From a bacterium (GTDB lineage Bacteria; Patescibacteriota; Microgenomatia; UBA1406; GWC2-37-13), in assembly GCA_029573715.1 (NCBI GenBank), contig JAKQDR010000172.1, positions 1 to 64,000 of the forward strand: DNA of 64,000 nucleotides. The letters run 5' to 3'. Below the pieces are notes generated by a model. It worked only from the letters and a program-made list of their open reading frames with translations. It had not been told where the DNA came from and ran no database searches. A program made the translations under genes and the position numbers. Shown here in pieces: positions 56,174 through 63,968 of the stretch (positions are counted from its first letter, which is position 1; each line of letters begins with the position of its first letter).

Positions 56174-57253
56174 ATGAACCTACTTGCTCGTAACGCTAAA
56201 ACAACTCTCGAACACTACATTACTCTCATAGATCCAAGACTAGATGACTATTGGCGCAAGGAATTGTCGCTGGGGTTTGGATTTAATGAAAAACAGCGGA
56301 CACTCGTTGTAAAAATTATTGATCACGCTCAGGAGCACAACTTGCGCCCCGCCAAGCGACTTCGCGCATCGTTTGTTCACTATGGATATCTGCTCAATCA
56401 TCGTGAAATTGATGAGCGCATATGGAATGCGGCCATGGCGGTGGAACTTGTGCACACCGCGCTTTTGATGCACGATGATTTTATGGATCAAGACGCCACC
56501 CGTCGTGGCAAGCCCACAACCCATGAATATTTTGCAAAGGGCGACACCCACTATGGCCATGCAATGGCAGTAAGTGTGGGTGATGCGGTGCTTTGTGCTG
56601 GATTTCAGTTACTTATGGAAAGCGGGTTTGATGCAGTTCCGCTCAAAAGTGCCATGAGCAAGATGTTGCGTGGTATAGCAAATACGGCGCACGGGCAGGC
56701 ATACGATGTGAGCTTGGAAAAGCTGAGAAACGAGTGGACAGAAGATGATGTGATGACCGTGCACAAGGCCAAGACATCTATTTATACGTATGAAAATCCA
56801 CTATATATTGGAGCATATTTGGGAGAAGCTGCCCCTCACGTATTTCCGCTATTACATGCATACGCCATGGATGGAGGTGTCGCGTTTCAGTTGCAAGATG
56901 ACATATTAGGTGTATATGGTGATCCCGAACGAACAGGAAAATCTGCAAACTCAGACCTACTGCAAGGAAAGGCAACTCTTTTGGTTATGAAAGTATTTCA
57001 TGAGGGTACCGCCGCCCAAATACAGGCTGTTGAGAGCGTATGGGGAAAACGCAGAGCATCAGCGGCCGATATCCAAGATGCAAAGCAGGCGATCATTGAC
57101 TCCGGCTCTTTGGAATATTCAAACACCATCTCACGCACGTATGCTGCACAGGCAGCGCAGTATGCACGTAAGCTTCGAGCCCTCGATTTAAATACCGAGG
57201 CTATCGACTACATTGAGGGTGTGGCAGAATACATGGTGCATAGAGAGCTGTGA
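56174..57253 (+). CDS. Geranylgeranyl (polyprenyl) diphosphate synthase
   Basis: 359 aa. First Asp-rich motif HDDFMDQDATRRG (Asp101, Asp102, Asp105), second QLQDDILGVYGD, then TGKSANSDLLQGKATLLV; RPAKRLRASFVHYG has the basic residues binding IPP. Chain length cannot be set with certainty, but phytoene synthase and desaturase genes next door favour C20. The start is fixed by the leaderless promoter. Uses the same DMAPP pool as MiaA. Confidence 0.92.
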   Translation: MNLLARNAKTTLEHYITLIDPRLDDYWRKELSLGFGFNEKQRTLVVKIIDHAQEHNLRPAKRLRASFVHYGYLLNHREIDERIWNAAMAVELVHTALLMHDDFMDQDATRRGKPTTHEYFAKGDTHYGHAMAVSVGDAVLCAGFQLLMESGFDAVPLKSAMSKMLRGIANTAHGQAYDVSLEKLRNEWTEDDVMTVHKAKTSIYTYENPLYIGAYLGEAAPHVFPLLHAYAMDGGVAFQLQDDILGVYGDPERTGKSANSDLLQGKATLLVMKVFHEGTAAQIQAVESVWGKRRASAADIQDAKQAIIDSGSLEYSNTISRTYAAQAAQYARKLRALDLNTEAIDYIEGVAEYMVHREL

Positions 57254-57329
57254 AGCCCAACTATCAAGTGGTATCTTTCATCTGAAGTGCTTCGCCTAGC
57301 TATAGGGATTAGGAACAGCACAAACTCCT

Positions 57330-57812
57330 CTATCCAATCTTCACCTTATATCTATTTCCAAACTCAGTAAGAAATGCTTTTGCGTCGTTGTAGTTGTATC
57401 CCCAGCTGATTGTTATTACACCCGATTCTTGAATGAAACTCACCACTCCTATACCAAGCAATCTGAAAAAGAACGATTGAGAAAGATTGGTGCTTTCGAT
57501 TTGGGACACAGGAAGACTGACATCTCCTTGTTTCAAAAGGTTTTTAAAATGAACATCAACACTATTTTCTTTCAATTCGATAGTTGCGTGTGAGGCATAT
57601 GTCAGGCTGTCTGCAACGATATAAGCAAGGTAAAGGAATGATGGTAGCAATACAATTAGCCAGCCAACTATTGCTGAAACCTTATCGAATACCCCTGCAA
57701 GTCCAAGTACAAAAAAGGCAATAATAAACAACCCGAAGAACTTTATTACGAAACTTATCTGCAGTACATTTGCTAAGACAATCGCAACCTTATTGCTAAT
57801 AGTTATCTTCAT
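57330..57812 (-). CDS. PH-like (bPH2-type) membrane protein
   Basis: 160 aa. Two or three N-terminal helices (FVIKFFGLFIIAFFVLGLAG, IVGWLIVLLPSFLYLAYIV), then a soluble part with VDVHFKNLLKQGDVSLPVSQIES and SFFFRLLGIGVVSFIQESG, the typical order of bacterial PH domains of the YdbS type. Function unknown. Its promoter is TGCTATAAT at 57842-57850. Located between the GGPP synthase and phytoene synthase genes. Confidence 0.7.
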   Translation of the reverse strand: MKITISNKVAIVLANVLQISFVIKFFGLFIIAFFVLGLAGVFDKVSAIVGWLIVLLPSFLYLAYIVADSLTYASHATIELKENSVDVHFKNLLKQGDVSLPVSQIESTNLSQSFFFRLLGIGVVSFIQESGVITISWGYNYNDAKAFLTEFGNRYKVKIG

Positions 57813-57853
57813 TGAAGGGTTTGAAATAATAATTAGCTTGAATTATAGCAGAG

Positions 57854-58714
57854 TTAAGAGAATTTTGTGCTACTATAGGTTAATCTGCTGAACCAAACAG
57901 ACAAGACTGTAAACAGTATCTTAAATAGTGACGGTCTCACTTTTCTCTCAAATATTATCAAAGGATTGTGTGAGATTTGTTTTATGACACTTTCATATAA
58001 ATCCATAGATAGCATAATAGGGAGCAGATATTGTTTGGGAAAGTATTTCAAACCCGCTCGAGATTCGCGCAAAATACGCTGTGCACGATCAAGCTGGATA
58101 TGCATGAGCTTAGTGAATTCATACCTGTGGGTCAAAGCATATTGCTTGGTCAATGGTTCTGTGAGGTTGCACATTGCAAGTTCATCCTGAGGAATATAGC
58201 ACTTTCCTGCCTTAGTGTCTTCATCAATATCCCGTGCAATGTTCACCAGCTGCATAGCCTCTCCAAGTTTGCGTGCGTAGGCGTAGGAATCGGGATGAAG
58301 CTCCATGATTTGAGTCATATACAAACCCACCACTTCCGCGACCCCATATATGAAGCGGGATAACTTGGCATATGTAGCATATGATTTGTTGGCCAAATCA
58401 ATATCTTGAGATGCGAAATAATCCCAGATTAACCCCCCATCAAGGTTCCGGCGCTTGACGAGCTTGCCAAATGCCTGCACTATGCTGTCATTCACATCTA
58501 CGCCCGCCAGCGCTTGTTTAGTTTGCGCTTTCATTTTTTCATAGCGGGCCATATCTACTTGTGGAGCATCCACCATATCATCACTTGTTCTTAAGAATGC
58601 ATAGAGTATGTGAATATCATTTCGGACAGCTTTTGGGTATAGAAGCGATGCAAAATAAAATGTTTTACTTGCATTGCGAGTGATGCGTGCGAAATCAGGA
58701 GGGATTGCTTTCAT
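57854..58714 (-). CDS. crtB: Phytoene (or squalene-type) synthase
   Basis: 286 aa from the ATG at 58714 (MKAIPPDFARITRNASKTF), overlapping crtI by 20 bases. Both Asp-rich motifs are clear: RTSDDMVDAP and NIARDIDEDTKAGKCYIP, with YGVAEVVGLYM between. It condenses two GGPP molecules into phytoene. Pairing with a CrtI homologue points to carotenoids over squalene. The 20-base overlap indicates translational coupling. Confidence 0.92.
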   Translation of the reverse strand: MKAIPPDFARITRNASKTFYFASLLYPKAVRNDIHILYAFLRTSDDMVDAPQVDMARYEKMKAQTKQALAGVDVNDSIVQAFGKLVKRRNLDGGLIWDYFASQDIDLANKSYATYAKLSRFIYGVAEVVGLYMTQIMELHPDSYAYARKLGEAMQLVNIARDIDEDTKAGKCYIPQDELAMCNLTEPLTKQYALTHRYEFTKLMHIQLDRAQRILRESRAGLKYFPKQYLLPIMLSMDLYESVIKQISHNPLIIFERKVRPSLFKILFTVLSVWFSRLTYSSTKFS

Positions 58715-60185
58715 GTTTTTTGATGAGGTTGTGCACGATTTGGGCCGATATGATGCCGATGGGTAATCCGATGCCGGGATTGGTGTACTGGCCGGCATAA
58801 TACAAATTTTTAACTTTCGAACTCATATTTCGTGGGCGAAATATGGCCGTTTGTAAAAGAGTGTGCGCAATGCCAAATGCCGAACCTTCGTAAGCGTAAT
58901 AATCACGGATAAAGTCGCGGTGGGAATACAGACGTTTGACGACAATGTGATTTCTGATATCTTGCTTGATGATGCGCTCAATGTGTTCAAGTACTTTGTC
59001 TGCGAATGCTTCGCGCACCTCATCGCTGTCATCAAGCCCCGGTGCGACGGGCACAAGCACAGTGAGTATATCGGTGCCATCTGGCGCTATGGTGGTATCT
59101 GTTTTGGTGGGTCGACACATGTAGTAGGAAGGGTCTTTAGACCATTCCTTCGTTTTGTACACGCGTTCAAACTCCTTTTCCCATTCATCTCCTAAATAGA
59201 GGCTATGATGTTCGACATCATTGGTGAGTTTTGTATCAAGCCCAATATAGATAAGAAGCGCAGATGGCGACAGTGTCTTTTGTTTCCAATATTCGGCAGG
59301 ATACGTTTGATACGCTTTTTCAAGCAGTTTTGTTTCCACATGCGCATAGTCGGCGGCACAGACGACCACATTACCGTCAATGGGACCTCTGTTGGTCATA
59401 ACTCGTGTCGCTCTCCCCTTCACTACCTCAATTTTTTGTACTTCATGCTCTACTTTTACAACTACCCCATGATCTTTACAGAGCTTTTCAAAAGCCTCAA
59501 CAAGTTTATACATCCCCCCCATGGGATACCATATGCCAAGGTCAAAATCTGCATGAGCCATGAGCGAATAAAATGCGGGTGTATTAAACGGTGAGCCTCC
59601 CAAAAATACCGTCATAAATTCCATCAGTTTTTGCAGGTGCCTATCTTTAAACGATGAGGCGACTTTTTGATGATACGACTTCAAAAGCCCAATATGGGGC
59701 ATACGAGCAAGCGTCTGAGGTTTTGCGAGTTCCCACGGGATGAGCCCATCGTAGTCAATGCGTACCAAGTCTTTCATCGCAAACGCATAGAGATCACGGC
59801 TTGATGCAAGAAAGTCTTGCAATTTCTTACCCCCCTCGTGCTCGTTTTGGTTAAAGATTTCTATGGTGCGATTGAGATCATCGGTTATGGTGATTGTTTC
59901 ACCGTTGCTGTAGAAGATTTTGTAGTGTGTCTTAAGTTTGTGCAAGTCCATGTAATCTGATGGCTTTTTCCGAAACAGAGCGAAGAAGCGGTCAAATTCA
60001 TCAGGCATCATGTACCATGAGGGCCCCATGTCAAAGGTGTATCCTTTTTCTTCAAACACCATGGCTCTGCCCCCAACACGCTTGTTTTTCTCAAGCAGTG
60101 TAACGGAGTGGCCATCTTGAGCACAAAGCGCTGCAGTAGCAAGACCTGCTATACCTCCCCCGATAACCACTATGTGTTTTGACAT
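58695..60185 (-). CDS. crtI: Phytoene desaturase
   Basis: 496 aa. FAD-binding N-terminus VVIGGGIAGLATAALCAQDG and VGGRAMVFEEKGYTFDMGPSWY, and C-terminal LYYAGQYTNPGIGLPIGIISA, both signatures of bacterial CrtI. It introduces double bases into phytoene, towards lycopene or neurosporene. The start is supported by a leaderless promoter six bases upstream. No cyclase or further modification gene is seen in the window. Confidence 0.93.
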   Translation of the reverse strand: MSKHIVVIGGGIAGLATAALCAQDGHSVTLLEKNKRVGGRAMVFEEKGYTFDMGPSWYMMPDEFDRFFALFRKKPSDYMDLHKLKTHYKIFYSNGETITITDDLNRTIEIFNQNEHEGGKKLQDFLASSRDLYAFAMKDLVRIDYDGLIPWELAKPQTLARMPHIGLLKSYHQKVASSFKDRHLQKLMEFMTVFLGGSPFNTPAFYSLMAHADFDLGIWYPMGGMYKLVEAFEKLCKDHGVVVKVEHEVQKIEVVKGRATRVMTNRGPIDGNVVVCAADYAHVETKLLEKAYQTYPAEYWKQKTLSPSALLIYIGLDTKLTNDVEHHSLYLGDEWEKEFERVYKTKEWSKDPSYYMCRPTKTDTTIAPDGTDILTVLVPVAPGLDDSDEVREAFADKVLEHIERIIKQDIRNHIVVKRLYSHRDFIRDYYAYEGSAFGIAHTLLQTAIFRPRNMSSKVKNLYYAGQYTNPGIGLPIGIISAQIVHNLIKKHESNPS

Positions 60186-60191
60186 ATGCCA

Positions 60192-60202
60192 ATTATATTA
60201 TA
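60192..60202 (-). promoter_or_regulatory. crtI -10 boxes, leaderless
   Basis: Two overlapping TATAAT boxes (60192-60197 and 60197-60202); the nearer one ends six bases (TGGCAT) before the ATG. Confidence 0.65.
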
Positions 60203-60764
60203 TCGGACTTCTTTGCTTTTTCTTATTGAACCATGCGTAAAACTCCCGGGCGCTTAGCACTTGCTCATGACAGAAAGCCTCGTAAATATCAACACTGGAA
60301 AACGCCTTATGATAATCCGGATCTTTGGCTAGTGCGGTTTTTAGCGACAGAAAAGATTGTGCATCAATGGATTTGTATTTTTCTATCCAACGGTCTCTTA
60401 AGGAAAGCTCATGTGCGGTTTCATGTGGGTTCATGATCCAGATATCGATTTTCCATTGATGAATATACAGGCCAATCCATACTCCCTTGGGTCTATCTTT
60501 CTTATTCTTGTTTCGGTTATCAAGAGTTTTGATGGTTGCATGCTCAATTGAACGGATTGAGCTAAGTACATCGTCTGCCAACTTCAAATCATCACCAGGA
60601 ATCTCAAGCACCAAATCCAAATCCCTCCATACCATAAGGTTATATGCGTAGCTTCCTACCATGTGTACGGTGCCAAACTCGAAGAGACGATCAATAAGTT
60701 TCATATCCGAAAGTATCTTGTCTGCTTCATCGTGGAGAATTTGTGCTTGTTGGAGATAGTCCAT
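60198..60764 (-). CDS. Nucleotidyltransferase-fold protein
   Basis: 188 aa. GSYAYNLMVWRDLDLVLEIP has the GS...DxD signature of the Pol-beta nucleotidyltransferase fold, and KIDIWIM gives the third acidic residue. The rest, with a helical C-terminus, is not assigned to a known subgroup (aminoglycoside, MNT toxin or GrpB-like). It is 10 bases from the next gene upstream, in a row of minus-strand genes. Confidence 0.7.
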   Translation of the reverse strand: MDYLQQAQILHDEADKILSDMKLIDRLFEFGTVHMVGSYAYNLMVWRDLDLVLEIPGDDLKLADDVLSSIRSIEHATIKTLDNRNKNKKDRPKGVWIGLYIHQWKIDIWIMNPHETAHELSLRDRWIEKYKSIDAQSFLSLKTALAKDPDYHKAFSSVDIYEAFCHEQVLSAREFYAWFNKKKQRSPI

Positions 60765-60773
60765 ATGAAATGT

Positions 60774-61094
60774 CTAGTGTTGAAGTGTGAGCACATTAAT
60801 CTCCGGGCTTTCATACGAATGGTGCTTGTTAATCGCAGAGATGACATCGGGCACATTTTCATGTGGACAGATCATCTCGATGCGAAATTGTGGTTCTTCG
60901 CTCAGCGCCCCTACAGTTCCGGTGGTGGGATGCGCGCCGGGAAGTGGTTTCCAGTAGCCTGTGCCTTCTGTCACAAATGCACAGTGCGAATAGTTGCCAA
61001 TAATGCCCGCCCCAGCTTGTGCCATAACATCAATAAGTGTTTTGACGTCTTTCTGTGGTGCAAATACGATGATTTTGGTGAGCAACTTATCCAC
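60774..61094 (-). CDS. PII/CutA-like NIF3-insert domain protein
   Basis: 106 aa. KIIVFAPQKDVKTLIDVMAQAGAGIIGNYSHCAFVTEG, GYWKPLPGAHPTTGTVG and HHSYESPEINVLTLQ match the domain inserted in YqfO-type NIF3 proteins, here standing alone. The fold is related to PII and CutA; metal or ligand binding is possible. Its 5' end overlaps the Nudix gene's 3' end by eight bases. Confidence 0.78.
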   Translation of the reverse strand: MDKLLTKIIVFAPQKDVKTLIDVMAQAGAGIIGNYSHCAFVTEGTGYWKPLPGAHPTTGTVGALSEEPQFRIEMICPHENVPDVISAINKHHSYESPEINVLTLQH

Positions 61095-61533
61095 GTTTCA
61101 AAAAGAAATTTTTATATCGTTGTAGTGCGGATATGATGCCAGGATGCAAGGGATGGGGAAAATTTCTCATCTTATACCAACCAATTTCCTCGATTTTGTG
61201 TGGTTCATTATTGCGAACTTCACTTGGTCGAACGAGTACGAAATATGGCACAATAATCCAATGACTTGTTTCTTTTCCTTCATTTCTGATTAAACTAAAC
61301 GGAGGCAACCCCTCTTGAATGACTCCTTGGCATCCATACTCCTCCGAAACCTCTTTGAGAACGTTCTCTTCCAAAGAGAGCCCCTTCTCGAGCTTGCCTC
61401 CTCCTGTATCCCATTTTCCCACTTCATCTCGACAGTTGACACTTCTTTTATGAAAGAGGAATAATCCATTTCCATCATTGCAGTAAAACGGAGTGGAAAT
61501 ACCGATATAGTCAATACCAGGTCTCATATCCAT
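61087..61533 (-). CDS. Nudix hydrolase
   Basis: 148 aa from the ATG at 61533, set by a TATGAT box at 61543-61548. The Nudix box is degenerate but readable: GGGKLEKGLSLEENVLKEV, then SEEYGC (Lys for Arg, Leu for the first Glu). The protein resembles Nudix enzymes with a shared FLFHKRS...WDTGGGKLE layout. The open frame runs on upstream through the tRNA remnant to 61722, which must not be included. Confidence 0.8.
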   Translation of the reverse strand: MDMRPGIDYIGISTPFYCNDGNGLFLFHKRSVNCRDEVGKWDTGGGKLEKGLSLEENVLKEVSEEYGCQGVIQEGLPPFSLIRNEGKETSHWIIVPYFVLVRPSEVRNNEPHKIEEIGWYKMRNFPHPLHPGIISALQRYKNFFLKRG

Positions 61534-61569
61534 ATCCTGGGTATCATACACTAAATAATTATATGTATA

Positions 61570-61644
61570 CCTCCGCGATAGCGTCGGGATGGCGAGACTT
61601 GTCATGCCAAAGGCAGATCCGCCTCTGGCGGAAACTCGCGACCT
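61570..61644 (-). pseudogene. Broken 3' copy of tRNA-Pro with inserted palindrome
   Basis: 61570-61601 equals 61676-61707 base for base (32 bp: the 3' end of the tRNA gene plus 14 bp of flank). After a 31-base insertion (61602-61632), the match resumes for 12 bases (61633-61644, AACTCGCGACCT) and then stops. So the T-arm has been interrupted exactly within its loop by an element carrying TCCGCCTCTGGCGGA. The 5' half of the tRNA is absent. Confidence 0.8.
61607..61633 (+). repeat. Dispersed palindromic repeat, copy 1
   Basis: 27 bp with CAAAGGCAGATCCGCC and GGCGGAA. Matches 61801-61827 at 24 of 27 positions. This copy interrupts the tRNA-Pro remnant. Confidence 0.8.
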
Positions 61645-61689
61645 TCCATTGATATGAATACTCAATAGGTCTCCGCCTCCGCGATAGCG

Positions 61690-61762
61690 TCGGGATGGCG
61701 AGACTTGAACTCGCGACCTCACGGTCCCGAACCGTGTGTTCTACCATCTGAACTACATCCCG
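61690..61762 (-). tRNA. tRNA-Pro (CGG)
   Basis: 73 nt on the minus strand. Acceptor CGGGATG pairs with CATCCCG (7 bp), D-arm GTTC/GAAC, anticodon stem CACGG/CCGTG with loop TTCGGGA (anticodon CGG, 61727-61729), T-stem GCGAG/CTCGC with TTCAAGT, discriminator A. The 3' CCA is not encoded. Reads CCG codons. Confidence 0.95.
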
Positions 61763-61800
61763 ACGCTACGGCGGACAAGGCGAACCGTGAAAGCTTTCAG

Positions 61801-61827
61801 TCAAAGGCTGATCCGCCCCTGGCGGAA
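61801..61827 (+). repeat. Dispersed palindromic repeat, copy 2
   Basis: CAAAGGCTGATCCGCC followed by CCTGGCGGAA; on the other side of the tRNA gene from copy 1, same orientation. The core TCCGCC...GGCGGA also occurs before rplJ. Confidence 0.8.
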
Positions 61828-61858
61828 TCTGCATTCTTTCAGTCCCATTGTATCAAAC

Positions 61859-62836
61859 TTAATTCTCCCTGCCCTTGATATAACAAGAACCTTTGGTTGT
61901 TCCGACTTTTTGCACATGCCCACTATTCACAAGCTGGGCAATGTCATAGCGTAAAGTCCGTATCGGCACCCCGAGAAACCGTCTATGAATACCATCCATG
62001 GTTATGTAGGGATGATCCTTGATGATGTTTACTATCTCCTCCCGCCGAGGTGATAGGTAATGACCAGTGCTGATTTGTTTATGAGTAAGCTCCGCATGCA
62101 AAGCAGTGAGTTCGTTGGTAAGCGCCTCAAGCATAAAGAGTAAATACCCACCAATGTCTTTTGTACCAATATCAATATATCGATAATACAAATCTCGATG
62201 GGACTCCAAGTAATGATCGAAAGGAATGATAAACGGAAATGTCTGCCCCTGTGCATTCAAAGTCAAAGTCACCAGGAGCCTTCCCACTCTTCCATTTCCG
62301 TCGATAAAAGGATGTATTTTTTCAAAAACCAGATGTGCAATGAGTGCGGTTAAAATAGGAAACTCAGCGGGTTCATTACAATACGCAAGCAGAGTATCTA
62401 AGTCTTTACGCATTGTTATGGGCGGAGGAGGAAGATATCGTACTCCTCCAAACTGATCGAAGATGGCATTTTGTTGGGTGCGCAGATTTCCCGCATCAGC
62501 ACTTAGGCCGTTTAATACTTTAGCATGTAATTCACGTATGGTTTTCGGTGTTATTGGTGAGCGTATAGGAATATGTTTGATATATTCAATCGCATCAATG
62601 AGGTTGAACACTTCTTGTTTTGCCTGTTCGTTTTTTGAGTTTTCAAATGAGGATTCTGAAAGTTTATTGCCTTCAATTCTTGCAGAATAGAGAGAACTTT
62701 TTAATACAGCTTGGCTCTCCACTTTTCGTAAATATGACAATGGCACATCAACAGCCAATACCATTTTGCGGGCAGTTTCATAGGAAGCGAGTGATTGTAT
62801 AAGGGTATAGTTAATCGTGGGTGTTGGGATCTTCAT
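61859..62836 (-). CDS. Fic-domain AMP/NMP-transferase with N-terminal inhibitory motif
   Basis: 325 aa from the ATG at 62836. The catalytic motif is HPFIDGNGRVGR; SARIEGN near residue 51-57 fits the inhibitory helix motif [S/T]xxxE[G/N], placed N-terminally as in class II Fic proteins. The C-terminus has a winged-helix-like segment (RREEIVNIIKDHPYITMDGIHRRFLGV, split here by family variation). It modifies a target protein by nucleotidylation. The start is fixed by a consensus leaderless promoter. No antitoxin gene beside it, consistent with the built-in inhibitor. Confidence 0.93.
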   Translation of the reverse strand: MKIPTPTINYTLIQSLASYETARKMVLAVDVPLSYLRKVESQAVLKSSLYSARIEGNKLSESSFENSKNEQAKQEVFNLIDAIEYIKHIPIRSPITPKTIRELHAKVLNGLSADAGNLRTQQNAIFDQFGGVRYLPPPPITMRKDLDTLLAYCNEPAEFPILTALIAHLVFEKIHPFIDGNGRVGRLLVTLTLNAQGQTFPFIIPFDHYLESHRDLYYRYIDIGTKDIGGYLLFMLEALTNELTALHAELTHKQISTGHYLSPRREEIVNIIKDHPYITMDGIHRRFLGVPIRTLRYDIAQLVNSGHVQKVGTTKGSCYIKGREN

Positions 62837-62842
62837 GAGCCC

Positions 62843-62871
62843 ATTGTAAAATAGTGTCAAATAATTGTCAA
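62843..62871 (-). promoter_or_regulatory. fic promoter with consensus -35 and tandem TTGACA
   Basis: Minus strand: TTGACA (62866-62871), exactly 17 bp, TACAAT (62843-62848), six bases, ATG. A second TTGACA lies at 62855-62860, 11 bases downstream of the first, forming direct repeats one helical turn apart. Confidence 0.8.
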
Positions 62872-63001
62872 ATTATTGCCGAATAATGATAAATTAAGAA
62901 TATTACGGTCACTGAGGGATTTAGTAACCGATAATGGAGTCACCCTTGTACGCATTCAACTATTCGATGACATGTGCATCGGCGTATAGATATGGTAAAC
63001 A

Positions 63002-63556
63002 TTACTTCGCTCCTCCCGCCTTGGTTTCGGGGTGCTGCTCTGTGGTTGCTTTTCTGCGCGGTTGTCCGAGCTTTTGTTTTTGCTTTCCTTGCCCGCCGCT
63101 TTGATTTTGCTCTTCTTGTTGTTTTTTTTGTTGTTCTTCTTTTTTCTTTCGCTCTTGCTCTTCCTCTTGCTTCTTTTTGTCTTGCTCTTGCTTCTTTTTC
63201 TGCTCTAAAAACTGCACATATTCATCCTGATATTTTTTGAAAAATTGCTTGAGTTGCAGTGACACCGATTTGTCTTTAGATCCGGCCTTTTGCATATCAA
63301 GCGGCGTATGATTTTTGCCCTCTTTTGCTTCCTTATTTTCAACCATAGGCTCACGGGGAAGCCCGTAGAGTTCTCGCGTCCATGCATTTGGGTCCCCGAT
63401 GCTGATTGCCGCTTTAACAGAGCTTCCTACACTGCTGTGTGGGCCACTGCTACCTTGCGCTTGTTTGGCGAGGGGGTTGTTTTGAGGGTCTTGGCCGGCC
63501 CCCTGCTCAAGCATCCGCTCAAAAGAGTCTTCTGGGAGTTTTTGGTGATGGCTCAT
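63002..63556 (-). CDS. Hypothetical charged coiled-coil protein
   Basis: 184 aa. Residues about 110-150 are a Lys/Gln/Glu run (KKKQEQDKKKQEEEQERKKK), predicted to be a long helix or coiled coil; the flanks are Gly/Gln/Ser-rich and disordered. A short conserved-looking part (DPNAWTRELYGLPREPMVENK) lies at 55-75. No family recognised. Divergent strand use and low complexity make the frame less certain, but the length without stops and the ATG support it. Confidence 0.6.
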   Translation of the reverse strand: MSHHQKLPEDSFERMLEQGAGQDPQNNPLAKQAQGSSGPHSSVGSSVKAAISIGDPNAWTRELYGLPREPMVENKEAKEGKNHTPLDMQKAGSKDKSVSLQLKQFFKKYQDEYVQFLEQKKKQEQDKKKQEEEQERKKKEEQQKKQQEEQNQSGGQGKQKQKLGQPRRKATTEQHPETKAGGAK

Positions 63557-63565
63557 AGGTTAATA

Positions 63566-63593
63566 GTACAGAGTACAGAGTACAAAGTACAGA
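63566..63593 (+). repeat. 7-bp tandem repeat (GTACAGA x4)
   Basis: Four units: GTACAGA, GTACAGA, GTACAAA, GTACAGA. It lies at the 3' side of the S23-type gene. Similar words in inverted orientation flank the other side of that gene (63976-64000). Confidence 0.85.
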
Positions 63594-63614
63594 GAAATAA
63601 ACACATCCAGTCAT

Positions 63615-63968
63615 CTAAACTTGTCGCAGTTTAGCAATCATTGACGACGTCATTTTCTTAGTTTCTATTATTAATGACAATATTTCCTCATATGTTCTTT
63701 TGTCAATATAAGTTAGCTCGAAAGCCATGCAGTTCATAGAACGCACCTCGGCTAATGATCCTTTTGCAATTATTAGATATCGAATAAATTGCTTGTTGTT
63801 ATGCTGTTCAAAACCTTCTGCGATATTATTCATGACAGAAATCGAAGCGCGTTGCATTTGATCTTTGAAACCAAAATCACGAACGTTAGTAAGTTTCTTG
63901 TAGACAAGAAGTGATAGGGTTTTTGCTTTTTGCCAGATTACGAGTTCCTCAAATACTGATATCGTCAT
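63615..63968 (-). CDS. Four-helix-bundle (S23/IVS-type) protein
   Basis: 117 aa. FEELVIWQKAKTLSLLVYK, FGFKDQMQRASISVMNNIAEGFEQ and FIRYLIIAKGSLAEVRS are the hallmarks of the four-helix-bundle family first seen in 23S rRNA intervening sequences. Outside rRNA such genes are common in CPR and Bacteroidota, function unknown. It is bordered by short GTACAGA-like repeats, as if carried in a small repeat-bounded cassette. Confidence 0.92.
   Translation of the reverse strand: MTISVFEELVIWQKAKTLSLLVYKKLTNVRDFGFKDQMQRASISVMNNIAEGFEQHNNKQFIRYLIIAKGSLAEVRSMNCMAFELTYIDKRTYEEILSLIIETKKMTSSMIAKLRQV

Noticed and set aside
61534-61722. Extension of the second Nudix protein through the tRNA remnant
   Set aside because: The extra residues are translated tRNA and repeat sequence; a -10 box and ATG at 61533 give a normal Nudix start.
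61570-61762. tRNA 3' duplication as attachment sites of an integrated element
   Set aside because: The two copies are about 100 bases apart with no integrase or cargo between them; a small duplication plus repeat insertion fits better.
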